DNA of 64,000 nt from a bacterium SCSIO 12827 (lineage in GTDB: Bacteria > Pseudomonadota > Alphaproteobacteria > Rhodospirillales > Casp-alpha2): NCBI GenBank assembly GCA_024397995.1, contig CP073746.1, positions 186,001 through 250,000 on the forward strand, read 5' to 3'. The translations under genes and the position numbers were made by a program. Position 1 is the first letter of the stretch; every line of letters begins with the position of its first letter. Under the pieces are notes generated by a model that made no database searches, was not told the origin of the DNA, and saw only the letters and a program-made list of their open reading frames with translations. This document shows positions 53,862 to 62,230 of this stretch, piece after piece.

Positions 53862-54830
53862 GTGAAGCCCCCCTTCAAACTGAACGCGACCTTGGGTCGC
53901 ACCTACAATGCCGATCTGAATGATGTCCTGCGAACGAAGCAGGCATTAAGCAAACTCGGTCATTTCGAAGCGCCTACCTACGGCATGACGGAGTATCCCG
54001 ACGAACCCCTGTTCCAAGGGATCGAGACATTTCAAATAAGGCATGGTCTGCGCCGGGATGGCGTGATGAAGCCGGACGGAGAAACCGTCGCGAAGTTGGG
54101 CCAAGTCTTGGCTGAACAGCGCCTAGATGAAACCAGGGCCGGCCCCAATGTTCTCGGGCTTTCGGGAGAGATCGGCCTGGGCCGTGCCAACAAGCCCCAT
54201 GATGTATTTGCCCTATCGCAGGCGCTTACTTGGGCCGGGTTCCCGACACAACCGACCCGCGCCTCCGAGGCCGATCAAACGGAGGCGGATTTACCCGATG
54301 CGATCAAAGGATTTCAGAAGTCCGCCGGCCTGAAAGTCGATGGCTGGCTACGGCCATACGGAGAAACGGAGGAAGCCCTTAACAGCACCCTCGCGCCAAA
54401 AGCCCAGGTGTTTCTATCCTCTCATGAAGGGGCTGACGCGCCACCTGGAAAGGCTGGCTTCATGCCGGATGGTGGGGAACAGCAGGCAATGGCGTTTGGT
54501 CTTATTCCCCCAATCGCTTATGCGGTCGCCGAGTTCTTCGGCATCTCTCTCCTGGCGGCCTGGGCGTGGTGGCAGTCCATGGACAGTGCCCAGCAAGAGA
54601 AAGTTCGGAAACAAATTGCTACCCGGCACTCAAATGATGAGGACGATGATCTGGAGGCTAGGTGCGAGTACCTATACGAAGTGGACACAGATACTTGTAA
54701 CGGAATAACAAGAAATCGTGGCAAGGTGGCTGGTGCTAGGTGTCATGAAACTGCTGCGAGTAGATATGAAGCCTGCCGTAGAGGCATTCCAATTGATCGA
54801 TTGCCCCCGCTGAATACATGGATGAACTGA
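53862..54830 (+). CDS. Peptidoglycan-binding-like protein with Cys-rich C-terminal tail (candidate effector)
   Basis: A 322-residue product. The GTG at 53862 follows AAGGAG and is used rather than an ATG at 53736. Residues 14-80 and 108-175 look like two peptidoglycan-binding (PGBD) repeats (F-Q-I-R-H-G-L-R-R-D-G and F-Q-K-S-A-G-L-K-V-D-G). A hydrophobic segment at 211-237 could cross a membrane. The tail (267-322) has Cys268, Cys279, Cys294, Cys305 and ends P-P-L-N-T-W-M-N. Toxin-like tails of this style occur in polymorphic toxins, but I cannot name this family. The function is inferred at most. Confidence 0.7.
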   Translation: MKPPFKLNATLGRTYNADLNDVLRTKQALSKLGHFEAPTYGMTEYPDEPLFQGIETFQIRHGLRRDGVMKPDGETVAKLGQVLAEQRLDETRAGPNVLGLSGEIGLGRANKPHDVFALSQALTWAGFPTQPTRASEADQTEADLPDAIKGFQKSAGLKVDGWLRPYGETEEALNSTLAPKAQVFLSSHEGADAPPGKAGFMPDGGEQQAMAFGLIPPIAYAVAEFFGISLLAAWAWWQSMDSAQQEKVRKQIATRHSNDEDDDLEARCEYLYEVDTDTCNGITRNRGKVAGARCHETAASRYEACRRGIPIDRLPPLNTWMN

Positions 54831-55123
54831 ACAAAATAATCTTCAAGTTCGAAGCCTTTGCAAAAAGGGATGATGGCAGCGTCGTCCCTTTTTCCCTCGA
54901 CGTTTGGTCTCCGGTTGCCAGGACGCAAGGCGACAGCAGTTGCCGGGTTGATTGCACGTTCTTGCGGGAGAAACCATTTCAGATATTTGGGGTTGATGGT
55001 GAACAGGCCTGTGAACTCGCTATAGATTTCATTCGTCTCTCGCTCATAGACAGAGCCGAGCTAATTGATGCGAACGGTAATCCGATATCATTGCCCGTGA
55101 TTGAATGGCCGCCGTCGGATTAA
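54818..55123 (+). CDS. Small protein overlapping the effector-like gene (possible immunity protein)
   Basis: A 101-residue protein with ATG at 54818, overlapping the upstream stop by 13 bases. It begins M-D-E-L-N-K-I-I-F-K-F and looks like a compact alpha/beta fold without signal or membrane segment. Acidic composition, AT-rich codons. Gene order, overlap and size are consistent with an immunity partner, but no family can be named with certainty. Confidence 0.65.
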   Translation: MDELNKIIFKFEAFAKRDDGSVVPFSLDVWSPVARTQGDSSCRVDCTFLREKPFQIFGVDGEQACELAIDFIRLSLIDRAELIDANGNPISLPVIEWPPSD

Positions 55124-55172
55124 TTGTCAGGCTTTTGCACCCAAACGCTACCGTCCTCGATCTCCCCGCCCG

Positions 55173-55204
55173 AAAAAAGCGCCCCTCGTGAGGGGCGCTT
55201 TTCG
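55173..55204. terminator. Bidirectional intrinsic terminator
   Basis: A near-perfect hairpin AAAAGCGCCCCTC/GAGGGGCGCTTTT with a 2-4 base loop. A-run and T-run on either side serve both strands: the plus-strand effector-like pair and the minus-strand SGNH gene (stop at 55233). Confidence 0.9.
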
Positions 55205-55232
55205 ATTCTGGCGGGCTTGAAGCGGGGGCGGT

Positions 55233-56054
55233 TTACCGCCCGTAGAACGTCTTCACCGTGTCTTGGGCGACCTGTTGCAGGAACTGGGCGGTGTCCTTGG
55301 GGACCTTGCCGAAGTAGTCGTAGCTGTTGCCCACGGGCGACTGGCCGTAGAGGCTGGCGAACACCACGCAGGCGGCGAGGTAGGTGCCTTCCAGGCTGGG
55401 GTGGGAGCTGTCGTAGCTTTGGTGCAGCTTCATGTCCGGGCGCTGCCTATAGGCTTCCTCGAAGGCAAGGCCGACGGGGATGACCAGCGCGCCGACCGTG
55501 TTGCCCGTCTCCACATAGAGCTTCTCGATCGCCCGGATCATCTCGGGGTCGTACTTCTTGTGCGGCTTCACGTAGGCATGGGTCATGTAGAGCGCCGTTT
55601 CGCCGCCGGCGGCCTGAATTTTTTTGGCGAAATCGGCGACGGTGGCGGCGAACTTGGGCGGGTGATCCTTTTTCGTCGCGGCGGCGCTGAAGCCCTGCAG
55701 GACGACGACCTGGAACGGGTTCTTCACCCGCAGCTTGCCGGGCTCCAGGTAGCTGTCGATGTTGTGGTCGAACAGCATGGCGCCGCTGATGGTGGCGGAT
55801 TTGTACTTCAGGGTCTTCATATCCGACAGGCCCGAAGCCGCGACCATGCGCCGCACGTGGTTGTGCAGGCTGTCGTTGTAATAAAGGTAGCTGTTGCCGA
55901 CGAACAGAACCCGTTCGGGCTTTGCGGTCTTGACGGCCTTGACGGCCGGTTGCGGGGCCTCGGCCCGGGCGGTGCTGTTCAGGGCCGGCAGGGCCAGGGC
56001 CAGAACGACAGCGGCGAGCAGGGGGAAGCGCAGGGTGCGGGGGCAGGAAAGCAT
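55233..56054 (-). CDS. Secreted SGNH/GDSL-type hydrolase
   Basis: A 273-residue protein with a signal peptide to about residue 31. The block I nucleophile is Ser55 in V-G-N-S-Y, and block V is Asp215 and His218 in D-S-S-H-P-S-L-E-G. These give the catalytic triad of SGNH hydrolases, which act on esters, often in the cell envelope. The substrate is unknown. Expected in the periplasm. Divergent from a LysR gene. Confidence 0.82.
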   Translation of the reverse strand: MLSCPRTLRFPLLAAVVLALALPALNSTARAEAPQPAVKAVKTAKPERVLFVGNSYLYYNDSLHNHVRRMVAASGLSDMKTLKYKSATISGAMLFDHNIDSYLEPGKLRVKNPFQVVVLQGFSAAATKKDHPPKFAATVADFAKKIQAAGGETALYMTHAYVKPHKKYDPEMIRAIEKLYVETGNTVGALVIPVGLAFEEAYRQRPDMKLHQSYDSSHPSLEGTYLAACVVFASLYGQSPVGNSYDYFGKVPKDTAQFLQQVAQDTVKTFYGR

Positions 56055-56240
56055 CGTTGTCTCCTCGGTCTTGGATGTGTGTTTCCATGGGCCTTGGGCC
56101 CTTATGCCGCCACTCTGAGCCCCTGAATCGATAAAGAAAAATCGAAACTAAACAATAATTCATCAGGTATTTGCATGAGTCAGCCGGGCGGCCCATAGTT
56201 CCGGGCGTTTGCACGACGTCAACGGATCGGACGCCCGGCC

Positions 56241-57194
56241 ATGAACTTCAAATCCCTCCGCGCCTTTCGCCTGGTGGTGTCCCAGGGCTCCCTGGCCGCC
56301 GCCGCCGAGGTCATGAACCTGAGCCAGCCGGCTGTCAGCCGCCTGATCGCCCTGTTGGAGGACGAGACCAAGCTGATCCTGTTCGACCGGTCGCGGCGGC
56401 GCCTGGCTTTGTCGGAGGCGGGCGAGGCCTTCCACCGGGAAACCCGGCACATCCTGGACGGTATCGACGAACTGCCGCATATCGCCGCCAACGTGCGCGC
56501 CGGAACCAACCGGCCGTTCCGCCTGGTCACCGGGCCGCGGGTCGGCACGGCCCTGGTCGCGCCGGCCCTGGCCATGATGCGGCGCGAGATGCGGAACCTG
56601 AAATGCGTGGTCGACGTGCTGTCGCGGTTCGAGCTGGAAAACCGCTCCGGCATCGCGCGCTACGATCTGGGCATCGCGTCGCTGCCGGTCACCCATGCCC
56701 TGCTGCCCATCGAGAACAGGCCGATCTGCCGGGCCCGTATGGAGGCCGTGATGGCGGACAGCCATCCGCTTGCCGGCAAACCGGCGCTGACCGCGGGTGA
56801 CCTGGCGGGCCAGCCGATCATCGGCATGTTGCCGGGCCTGTTCGGCCGCCAGCAGGCGGACGAGTTCTTTCGCGCCGACGGCGCCGTGCCGTCCTATGCG
56901 GTGGAAACCACGTCGTCGCTGATGGCCTGTCAGATGGCGCGGGACGGGGCGGGCATCGCGCTTCTCGACCGGCTCTCGGTGAGGGCGATCGACCCGGCCG
57001 GCATGGCGGTGCGGCCGCTGGATCCGCCCCATTGGCTGTCCTATGGCTATATCCACCACAAAGGCCAGGTGTTGAGCGCCGAGGCGCGGACGTTCCTGGA
57101 CTGCATGGCCCGTTATATCGACGGGTTCCGGGCCACGGACAGCGCCGCCGCCGAGGCGGTCATCCCGCAATGGGACGGCAGCCTGGAACCCTAG
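56241..57194 (+). CDS. LysR family transcriptional regulator
   Basis: A 317-residue regulator with an N-terminal winged helix (M-N-F-K-S-L-R-A-F, G-S-L-A-A-A-A-E, L-S-Q-P-A-V-S-R-L-I, about 1-60) and a periplasmic-binding-like effector domain. The inducer is unknown. Divergent from the SGNH gene, so it may regulate it across a 186-base gap. Its stop shares a CTAG with the convergent emrA-type gene. Confidence 0.92.
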   Translation: MNFKSLRAFRLVVSQGSLAAAAEVMNLSQPAVSRLIALLEDETKLILFDRSRRRLALSEAGEAFHRETRHILDGIDELPHIAANVRAGTNRPFRLVTGPRVGTALVAPALAMMRREMRNLKCVVDVLSRFELENRSGIARYDLGIASLPVTHALLPIENRPICRARMEAVMADSHPLAGKPALTAGDLAGQPIIGMLPGLFGRQQADEFFRADGAVPSYAVETTSSLMACQMARDGAGIALLDRLSVRAIDPAGMAVRPLDPPHWLSYGYIHHKGQVLSAEARTFLDCMARYIDGFRATDSAAAEAVIPQWDGSLEP

Positions 57195-58306
57195 TCGGAA
57201 GACCGCGCCCAGGCCGGAAAGATGCCCAGCAGGTCGGCGACGGAACGTTCGCGGCCGGTGTCGATCTTGGCCGTGGCGGTCATCCCGGCGCGCAGCGGCG
57301 GGGCGTCTGAATGGGGGATCAGGCGTAGCCGCACCGGCAGGCGGTGCACCACCTTGACCCAGTTGCCCGATGCGTTCTGGGGCGGCAGGATCGCGAATTC
57401 CGCCCCGGTGGCCGGCGAGATGCTTTCGACCTCGGCCTGCCAGGTCACGTCGGGATAGATATCCAGCACCACCGTCGCCTTCTGTCCCGGGCGGACATGG
57501 GTCAGTTCCGTTTCCTTGAAGTTGGCGTCGACCCAGGGCGGGGTGTCGGTGACGATGGCGAACAGGGGTTCGGACGCGGTGATTTGCTCACCCGCGACCA
57601 ACGGCACGGTGACGACGACGCCGCTGGCCGGGGCCGTGACGGTCGTGCGCGCGAGGTCGAGGTTGGCTTGGTCGAGGGCCGCCTGCTTGGTCCGCACCAG
57701 GGGGTGGCCGTCGACGGGCTGGTCCGGGTCGCTGCCGAGCGACGCCTGAATGCGCTGAATCTTCTGACGCGCCAGGACGACGCGGTCATCGGCGGCATTG
57801 GCGTCGTTTTCCATTTCGTCGAACCGCGCGTGCGACGTGACGCCGCGCTTCACCAGTTGCCGTTCGCGCTCCAGCCGCTTGCGGAAATAGAGCGCGCGGT
57901 CGATGGCGTCGCGCAGCTCGACCCGGGCTTCCTTCAGGGTCGCGGCCAGGGTCTCGACCTCGCGGCGCGCGGCGTCCAGTTCGGCCTGGGCGCGGGCGGC
58001 GGCCAGCTTGAAGGGTTCGGGATCGATGCGCACCAGCACGTCGCCTTGCGTGACCTTCATATGGGCCTTGGCGCGGACCTCGATGACGCGGCCGGAAATC
58101 TCGGCCGCCAGCTTGGCGATGTCGGTCTTCACATAGGCGTTTTCGGTCGCGACATAGCGTGCACCGTGCAGCCAGTAACCGACGGCAACGATGACGGCGA
58201 GCATCGGCACCACGCCCAGCAGCAGCAGGCGCTTGCGCTTCGCCTGCGCCGCCTGTTTCAGGTCTTCATGCCCGTTCAGGGTGATGGGGGTCTGCTCATT
58301 CGGCAT
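57191..58306 (-). CDS. emrA: Efflux membrane fusion protein, EmrA/HlyD family
   Basis: A 371-residue periplasmic adaptor with an N-terminal membrane anchor (about 25-43), a lipoyl/beta-barrel core (E-I-S-G-R-V-I-E-V) and a helical hairpin (about 115-190). It pairs with the EmrB-type transporter encoded divergently across the marR operator. It begins 11 bases inside the marR end, so the two are co-transcribed. The substrate is unknown. Confidence 0.9.
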   Translation of the reverse strand: MPNEQTPITLNGHEDLKQAAQAKRKRLLLLGVVPMLAVIVAVGYWLHGARYVATENAYVKTDIAKLAAEISGRVIEVRAKAHMKVTQGDVLVRIDPEPFKLAAARAQAELDAARREVETLAATLKEARVELRDAIDRALYFRKRLERERQLVKRGVTSHARFDEMENDANAADDRVVLARQKIQRIQASLGSDPDQPVDGHPLVRTKQAALDQANLDLARTTVTAPASGVVVTVPLVAGEQITASEPLFAIVTDTPPWVDANFKETELTHVRPGQKATVVLDIYPDVTWQAEVESISPATGAEFAILPPQNASGNWVKVVHRLPVRLRLIPHSDAPPLRAGMTATAKIDTGRERSVADLLGIFPAWARSSD

Positions 58307-58802
58307 TTATTTTCTCAAGTTCCGTCGATTGGATGGTGTCGTTGTCGCTGGCCATTTCCTGCAGCCGTTGCTTCACGTTCAGCAAAAGGTCGGTCAGGGT
58401 CTCGCGTTCCTTGCGGCTCAGGCCCGATAATTCCTCTTCGACCATGGCCTCGGCAATTGGGCTGACCTCGCGGTGGATGCGGCGGCCGAGATCGGTCATG
58501 TAGATGCGTTTGATGCGTCGGTCGGTGTCGTCGGGGCGGCGTTCCAGCCAGCCGAATTCTTCCAGTTTGTCGATCAGGCGCCCGGCCGAGGCCTTTTCGA
58601 CCTCCAACAGTTCGGCCAATTCAGACTGGCTGACCCCCGGCTGATCGCCGACCCGGCGCAGCGCCAGCCATTGCGTGCGGGTAAACCCCATCTTGCGGAC
58701 CCGGCGGTCGAACACCGTGCGCTGCAGGCGCGCGGCCTCCACGATCAGGAAGGCAAGGTAACGGCCTTCGGACAGGGCGCCCTGCGTATCGATCTTGGTC
58801 AT
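58296..58802 (-). CDS. MarR family transcriptional regulator
   Basis: A 168-residue winged-helix repressor. The recognition region S-Q-S-E-L-A-E-L-L-E-V-E-K-A-S-A-G-R (about 58-75) and the wing R-R-P-D-D-T-D-R-R-I-K are typical. The ATG at 58802 is chosen. It is followed by emrA with an 11-base overlap and divergent from the MFS gene. It probably represses both through the palindrome at 58826-58843 in response to a drug-like ligand. Confidence 0.92.
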   Translation of the reverse strand: MTKIDTQGALSEGRYLAFLIVEAARLQRTVFDRRVRKMGFTRTQWLALRRVGDQPGVSQSELAELLEVEKASAGRLIDKLEEFGWLERRPDDTDRRIKRIYMTDLGRRIHREVSPIAEAMVEEELSGLSRKERETLTDLLLNVKQRLQEMASDNDTIQSTELEKINAE

Positions 58803-58825
58803 TGAAGGAATTTCCCTTGCGAAAT

Positions 58826-58843
58826 TAGTAAGTATTCTTACTA
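58826..58843. promoter_or_regulatory. MarR-type operator in the divergent efflux promoter
   Basis: TAGTAAG-TATT-CTTACTA is an inverted repeat with perfect 7-base arms. On the minus strand a perfect TTGACA -35 box (58862-58857) puts the -10 region of marR-emrA within this palindrome. A half-site (CTTACTG) follows at 58852-58858. Confidence 0.7.
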
Positions 58844-58878
58844 TTGCAGTCCTTACTGTCAACAGGATTACCAATTCC

Positions 58879-60414
58879 GTGCCCATCGACAACGCGGTCG
58901 GCGCTCAGCAGTCCCGGCCGGAACTCACTCCGGCGCGGCGCTGGGTTATTCTCGGGGTGATTGTTTTAAGCGTCACCCTCTACTCGACCTCGATCCTCAT
59001 CGTGGCGGCGGTTCTGCCGCAGCTTCAGGGCACCATGTCGGCGACGCCCGATGAAATCTCCTGGGCCATGACCTTCAACATCCTGGCCACGGCGGTGGCG
59101 ACGCCGCTGACGGGCTGGCTGGCCGGTCGCTTCGGGCGGCGCAACCTGCTGGTCGTGAGCCTCGCCGTGTTCGGCATTGCCACCTATTTCTGCGGCGCGG
59201 CTAATTCCCTCGAGGCGCTGATTTTCTGGCGCATCGTCCAGGGGGCCGGTGGGGCCCCCCTGTCGCCCATGGGCCAGACGGTGGTCCTCGACATCTTTCC
59301 CAAACACCAGCACGGTATGGTCATCGGCCTGTACGGCGTCGGTGTCGTCATGGGGGCCTTCGTGGGCCCGATGATCGGCGGTGTGATGGCGGAAACCTAT
59401 ACCTGGCGTTATGCGTTCTACATCCTGGTGCCGGTGGCGATCGGTGCCGCGATCGCGGTGTTCTTCGCCCTGCCGCGGATGCGTCGGCAGGTCCAGATCA
59501 AGCTGGAATGGACCGGCTTCATCCTGATCTCCCTCGCCATCGCCTGCCTTCAACTGGCGCTGTCCCGCGGCCAGCGGCTCGATTGGTTTCAGTCGCCGGA
59601 AATCGTTATCGAGATCTTCGTCGCCGTCGTCGCCTTCTACATGTTCGTCGCCCACAGCCTGACCCATAACAAGCCGTTCCTCGACCTGCGCCTGTTGCTC
59701 AATCGAAATTACGCCATCGGTCTCGTGCTCGTGACGATCTATGGCATGCTGAACTTCACGCCCATGGTCGTTCTGCCCGGATTGATGCGCCAACACATGG
59801 ACTTGCCGGACTCGCTGATCGGCTACGTCGTCGGTTCACGCGGAATTGGCGCCATGGCGGGATTTTTCGTGGCCGGCATCGTCGGTCAGCGGTTCCCCAG
59901 ACGCACCATCATCGCGGGCTTCTTCGCCCAGGTCGCCGTCGGGCTGTGGTTGATGACCGCGAACCTGAATACCACGCCCTTCGAATTCGCGCTCAACGGT
60001 GTCCTGCAGGGGTTCGCCGGCGGCGTCATCTGGGTGCCGTTGACGGTGCTGACCTTTTCGACCGTGGACCCGAAGGACCTGGATGAAACAACCTCGGTCT
60101 ATCACCTACTGCGTAACATCGGCTCCAGCTTCTTCATCTCCATGACCGTGACCGAGATCGTGCGTTCGAGCCAACGCAATTACGAGTACCTGACCGAACA
60201 CATCACGGAATTCAATCCGGTGCTCAAGCTTCCTTGGGTGATGGGCGGCTGGGAGATGGAGACGGTCGAAGGCTTGGCGCGCCTGTCCCGCGAAATGGGA
60301 CATCAGGCGGCCCTGATCAGTTACCTCAACGGCTTCGGCATGTTCGCCGTCGCCTCGGCCGCGGCGATCCCGCTGATCCTGTTCGTCAGCCGGGCACCCA
60401 AGAAGCCCGCCTAA
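58879..60414 (+). CDS. emrB: MFS multidrug efflux transporter, EmrB/QacA (DHA2) family
   Basis: A 511-residue transporter with fourteen predicted helices. It shows the DHA2 loop G-W-L-A-G-R-F-G-R-R (about 75-84) and motif C-like G-x(8)-G-P-x-I-G-G-V (about 160-172). The GTG at 58879 gives the usual EmrB length; the frame opens at 58795. Works with the adaptor encoded on the other side of the operator, exporting hydrophobic compounds. Exact drugs unknown. Confidence 0.9.
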   Translation: MPIDNAVGAQQSRPELTPARRWVILGVIVLSVTLYSTSILIVAAVLPQLQGTMSATPDEISWAMTFNILATAVATPLTGWLAGRFGRRNLLVVSLAVFGIATYFCGAANSLEALIFWRIVQGAGGAPLSPMGQTVVLDIFPKHQHGMVIGLYGVGVVMGAFVGPMIGGVMAETYTWRYAFYILVPVAIGAAIAVFFALPRMRRQVQIKLEWTGFILISLAIACLQLALSRGQRLDWFQSPEIVIEIFVAVVAFYMFVAHSLTHNKPFLDLRLLLNRNYAIGLVLVTIYGMLNFTPMVVLPGLMRQHMDLPDSLIGYVVGSRGIGAMAGFFVAGIVGQRFPRRTIIAGFFAQVAVGLWLMTANLNTTPFEFALNGVLQGFAGGVIWVPLTVLTFSTVDPKDLDETTSVYHLLRNIGSSFFISMTVTEIVRSSQRNYEYLTEHITEFNPVLKLPWVMGGWEMETVEGLARLSREMGHQAALISYLNGFGMFAVASAAAIPLILFVSRAPKKPA

Positions 60415-60590
60415 CAGACCCGGTGGGCCAGACGGACGACAGGCTGTCGCCCTTAATCATCCGCCACATCTGGCCCTTCCGCCGTCCAGATAAAGCGTTT
60501 TGACAGGCCGACACGACGCACAGGGCCGCCCCGGCGGCGACAAAGGCCGCATGCCGGGTTTTCACTCCCGTGGCTGGCGCGGTCGCAGCC

Positions 60591-62096
60591 CTAGCGGCCC
60601 CGCGGTGTGTCCAGGTTCACGGTCACGTTCTTGCGCTGGGTGAAACTTTCCAACATGCCTTCCAGGGAAAACTCCCGGCCCAGGCCGCTTTGCTTGTAGC
60701 CGCCGTAGGAATGGCCCGGCACTTGGCCGCCGCCCTGGTTGACCTGGACCCAGCCGCTTTCGATGGCGTGCGCCGTGCGCAGACCTTCGCCGATATCGTG
60801 GGTCCAGACATAGGCCGCGAGGCCGTAATGGCTGTCGTTGGCCATGCGGATGGCTTCCTCCGTATCGGTCCAGCGGATCGCCACCAGCACAGGGCCGAAG
60901 ATTTCTTCGCGCGCCAGGCGCCAGTCGTTGGAGGCGTCGGCGAACAGGGTCGGGACGGCGAAATAGCCTTCGCTGAGCGGCCCCGTTTCCGGCGGCAGGC
61001 CGCCCATGACCAGGCGCGCATCGTCACGCTTCAGGCCTTCCTCGACATAGCCGCAGACCCGGCGGAACTGTTTTTCGTTGATGATCGTGCCGACGTCGGT
61101 GGCTTCGTCCAGCGGGTCGCCCAGTTTCAGGGTCGACGCCTTGGCCGCCAGCTTGTCGAGGAACGAATCAAAGATGTCCGCATGCAGGAACAGGCGCGAA
61201 CCCGCCGTGCAGGACTGGCTTTGACGGGTGAAGCGCATGGCGGCGATGATGCCGTCGACGACCCAGTCCTCGTCCGCGTCGGGGAACACGATGGACGGGC
61301 TCTTGCCGCCCAGTTCCAGGGAGACGGGTACGATCCGCTCCGCCGCCGCGCGCATCATGATCTTGCCGACCTCGGTCGACCCCGTGAATGACAGCTTGGC
61401 GATGGCCGGATGATTGGCGAGCGGCCCGCCGCATTCGGCGCCGTAACCGGTCAGCACGTTGAGCACGCCTTCGGGCAGGAATTCCTGGCAGATGTCGGCC
61501 ATCATCAGCACGCCGAGCGGTGCATCCTCGGCCGCCTTCAGGACCACCGTGTTGCCGGACACCAGCCCGGCCGCGATCTTCAGCGCACCCAGCAGGACCG
61601 GCGCGTTCCACGGAATGACCGCGCCGACCACGCCCAGGGGCTCGCGCCGGGTATAGCTCAGGACGTTCTCGCCAAGCGGGATGGTCTCGCCTTTCAGCTC
61701 GCTACCCAGGCCACCGTAATAACGGAAGATGTCGGCCGATACCTTGGCCTCGGGCCGGGCCTGGGTGCGCAGGGCGTTGCCCGTTTCCAGGGCGATGGTG
61801 CGGGCCATTTCCTCGGCCCGGGCGTCCATGGCGTCGGCGATGCGCAGCAACGCCCGGCCGCGTTCGCGCGGATTGGTGCGGGCCCAATCGGGGAATGCCT
61901 TGGCGGCGGCGGTGACGGCCTTGTCCACATCTTCGGCGCCCCCGCGCGGGACCTCGGCGACCGTGGTGCGGTTGGCCGGGTTTTCGACCGTAATGGCGGC
62001 ACCCGAGACGGCCTGGACCCAACGGCCCCCGATCAGCATGCCTTTCGGCGCGTAGAAGTCCTGGGGGTTGGCAATGTTCTTCAAGGCGGTCGTCAT
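60591..62096 (-). CDS. Aldehyde dehydrogenase (NAD(P)+-dependent)
   Basis: A 501-residue ALDH. The general base Glu is in L-E-L-G-G-K-S-P (about 262-269) and the catalytic Cys in T-R-Q-S-Q-S-C-T-A-G-S-R (about 291-302). The F-T-G-S-T-E-V-G cofactor loop is near 240. The ATG at 62096 follows AGGAG. Resembles betaine/phenylacetaldehyde-type enzymes; substrate not defined. Divergent from the photolyase gene. Confidence 0.92.
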   Translation of the reverse strand: MTTALKNIANPQDFYAPKGMLIGGRWVQAVSGAAITVENPANRTTVAEVPRGGAEDVDKAVTAAAKAFPDWARTNPRERGRALLRIADAMDARAEEMARTIALETGNALRTQARPEAKVSADIFRYYGGLGSELKGETIPLGENVLSYTRREPLGVVGAVIPWNAPVLLGALKIAAGLVSGNTVVLKAAEDAPLGVLMMADICQEFLPEGVLNVLTGYGAECGGPLANHPAIAKLSFTGSTEVGKIMMRAAAERIVPVSLELGGKSPSIVFPDADEDWVVDGIIAAMRFTRQSQSCTAGSRLFLHADIFDSFLDKLAAKASTLKLGDPLDEATDVGTIINEKQFRRVCGYVEEGLKRDDARLVMGGLPPETGPLSEGYFAVPTLFADASNDWRLAREEIFGPVLVAIRWTDTEEAIRMANDSHYGLAAYVWTHDIGEGLRTAHAIESGWVQVNQGGGQVPGHSYGGYKQSGLGREFSLEGMLESFTQRKNVTVNLDTPRGR

Positions 62097-62230
62097 GGTT
62101 GTCTCCTGTATGTGCGATGCGGCCGCGCAAGGCGGCCCGAGTTTTGCGAACGGTATACCATAGGGGCGGGCCGCCGCCACCCGCTTGGGGTATAGTGCGC
62201 ATCCTGACCCGCATCCGGAGCCTGCCCGCC

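Noticed and set aside
53459-55240. tRNA-Val as integration site of a genomic island
   Set aside because: No second copy of the tRNA 3' end and no integrase are present near the pocket's far end; composition alone is not enough.
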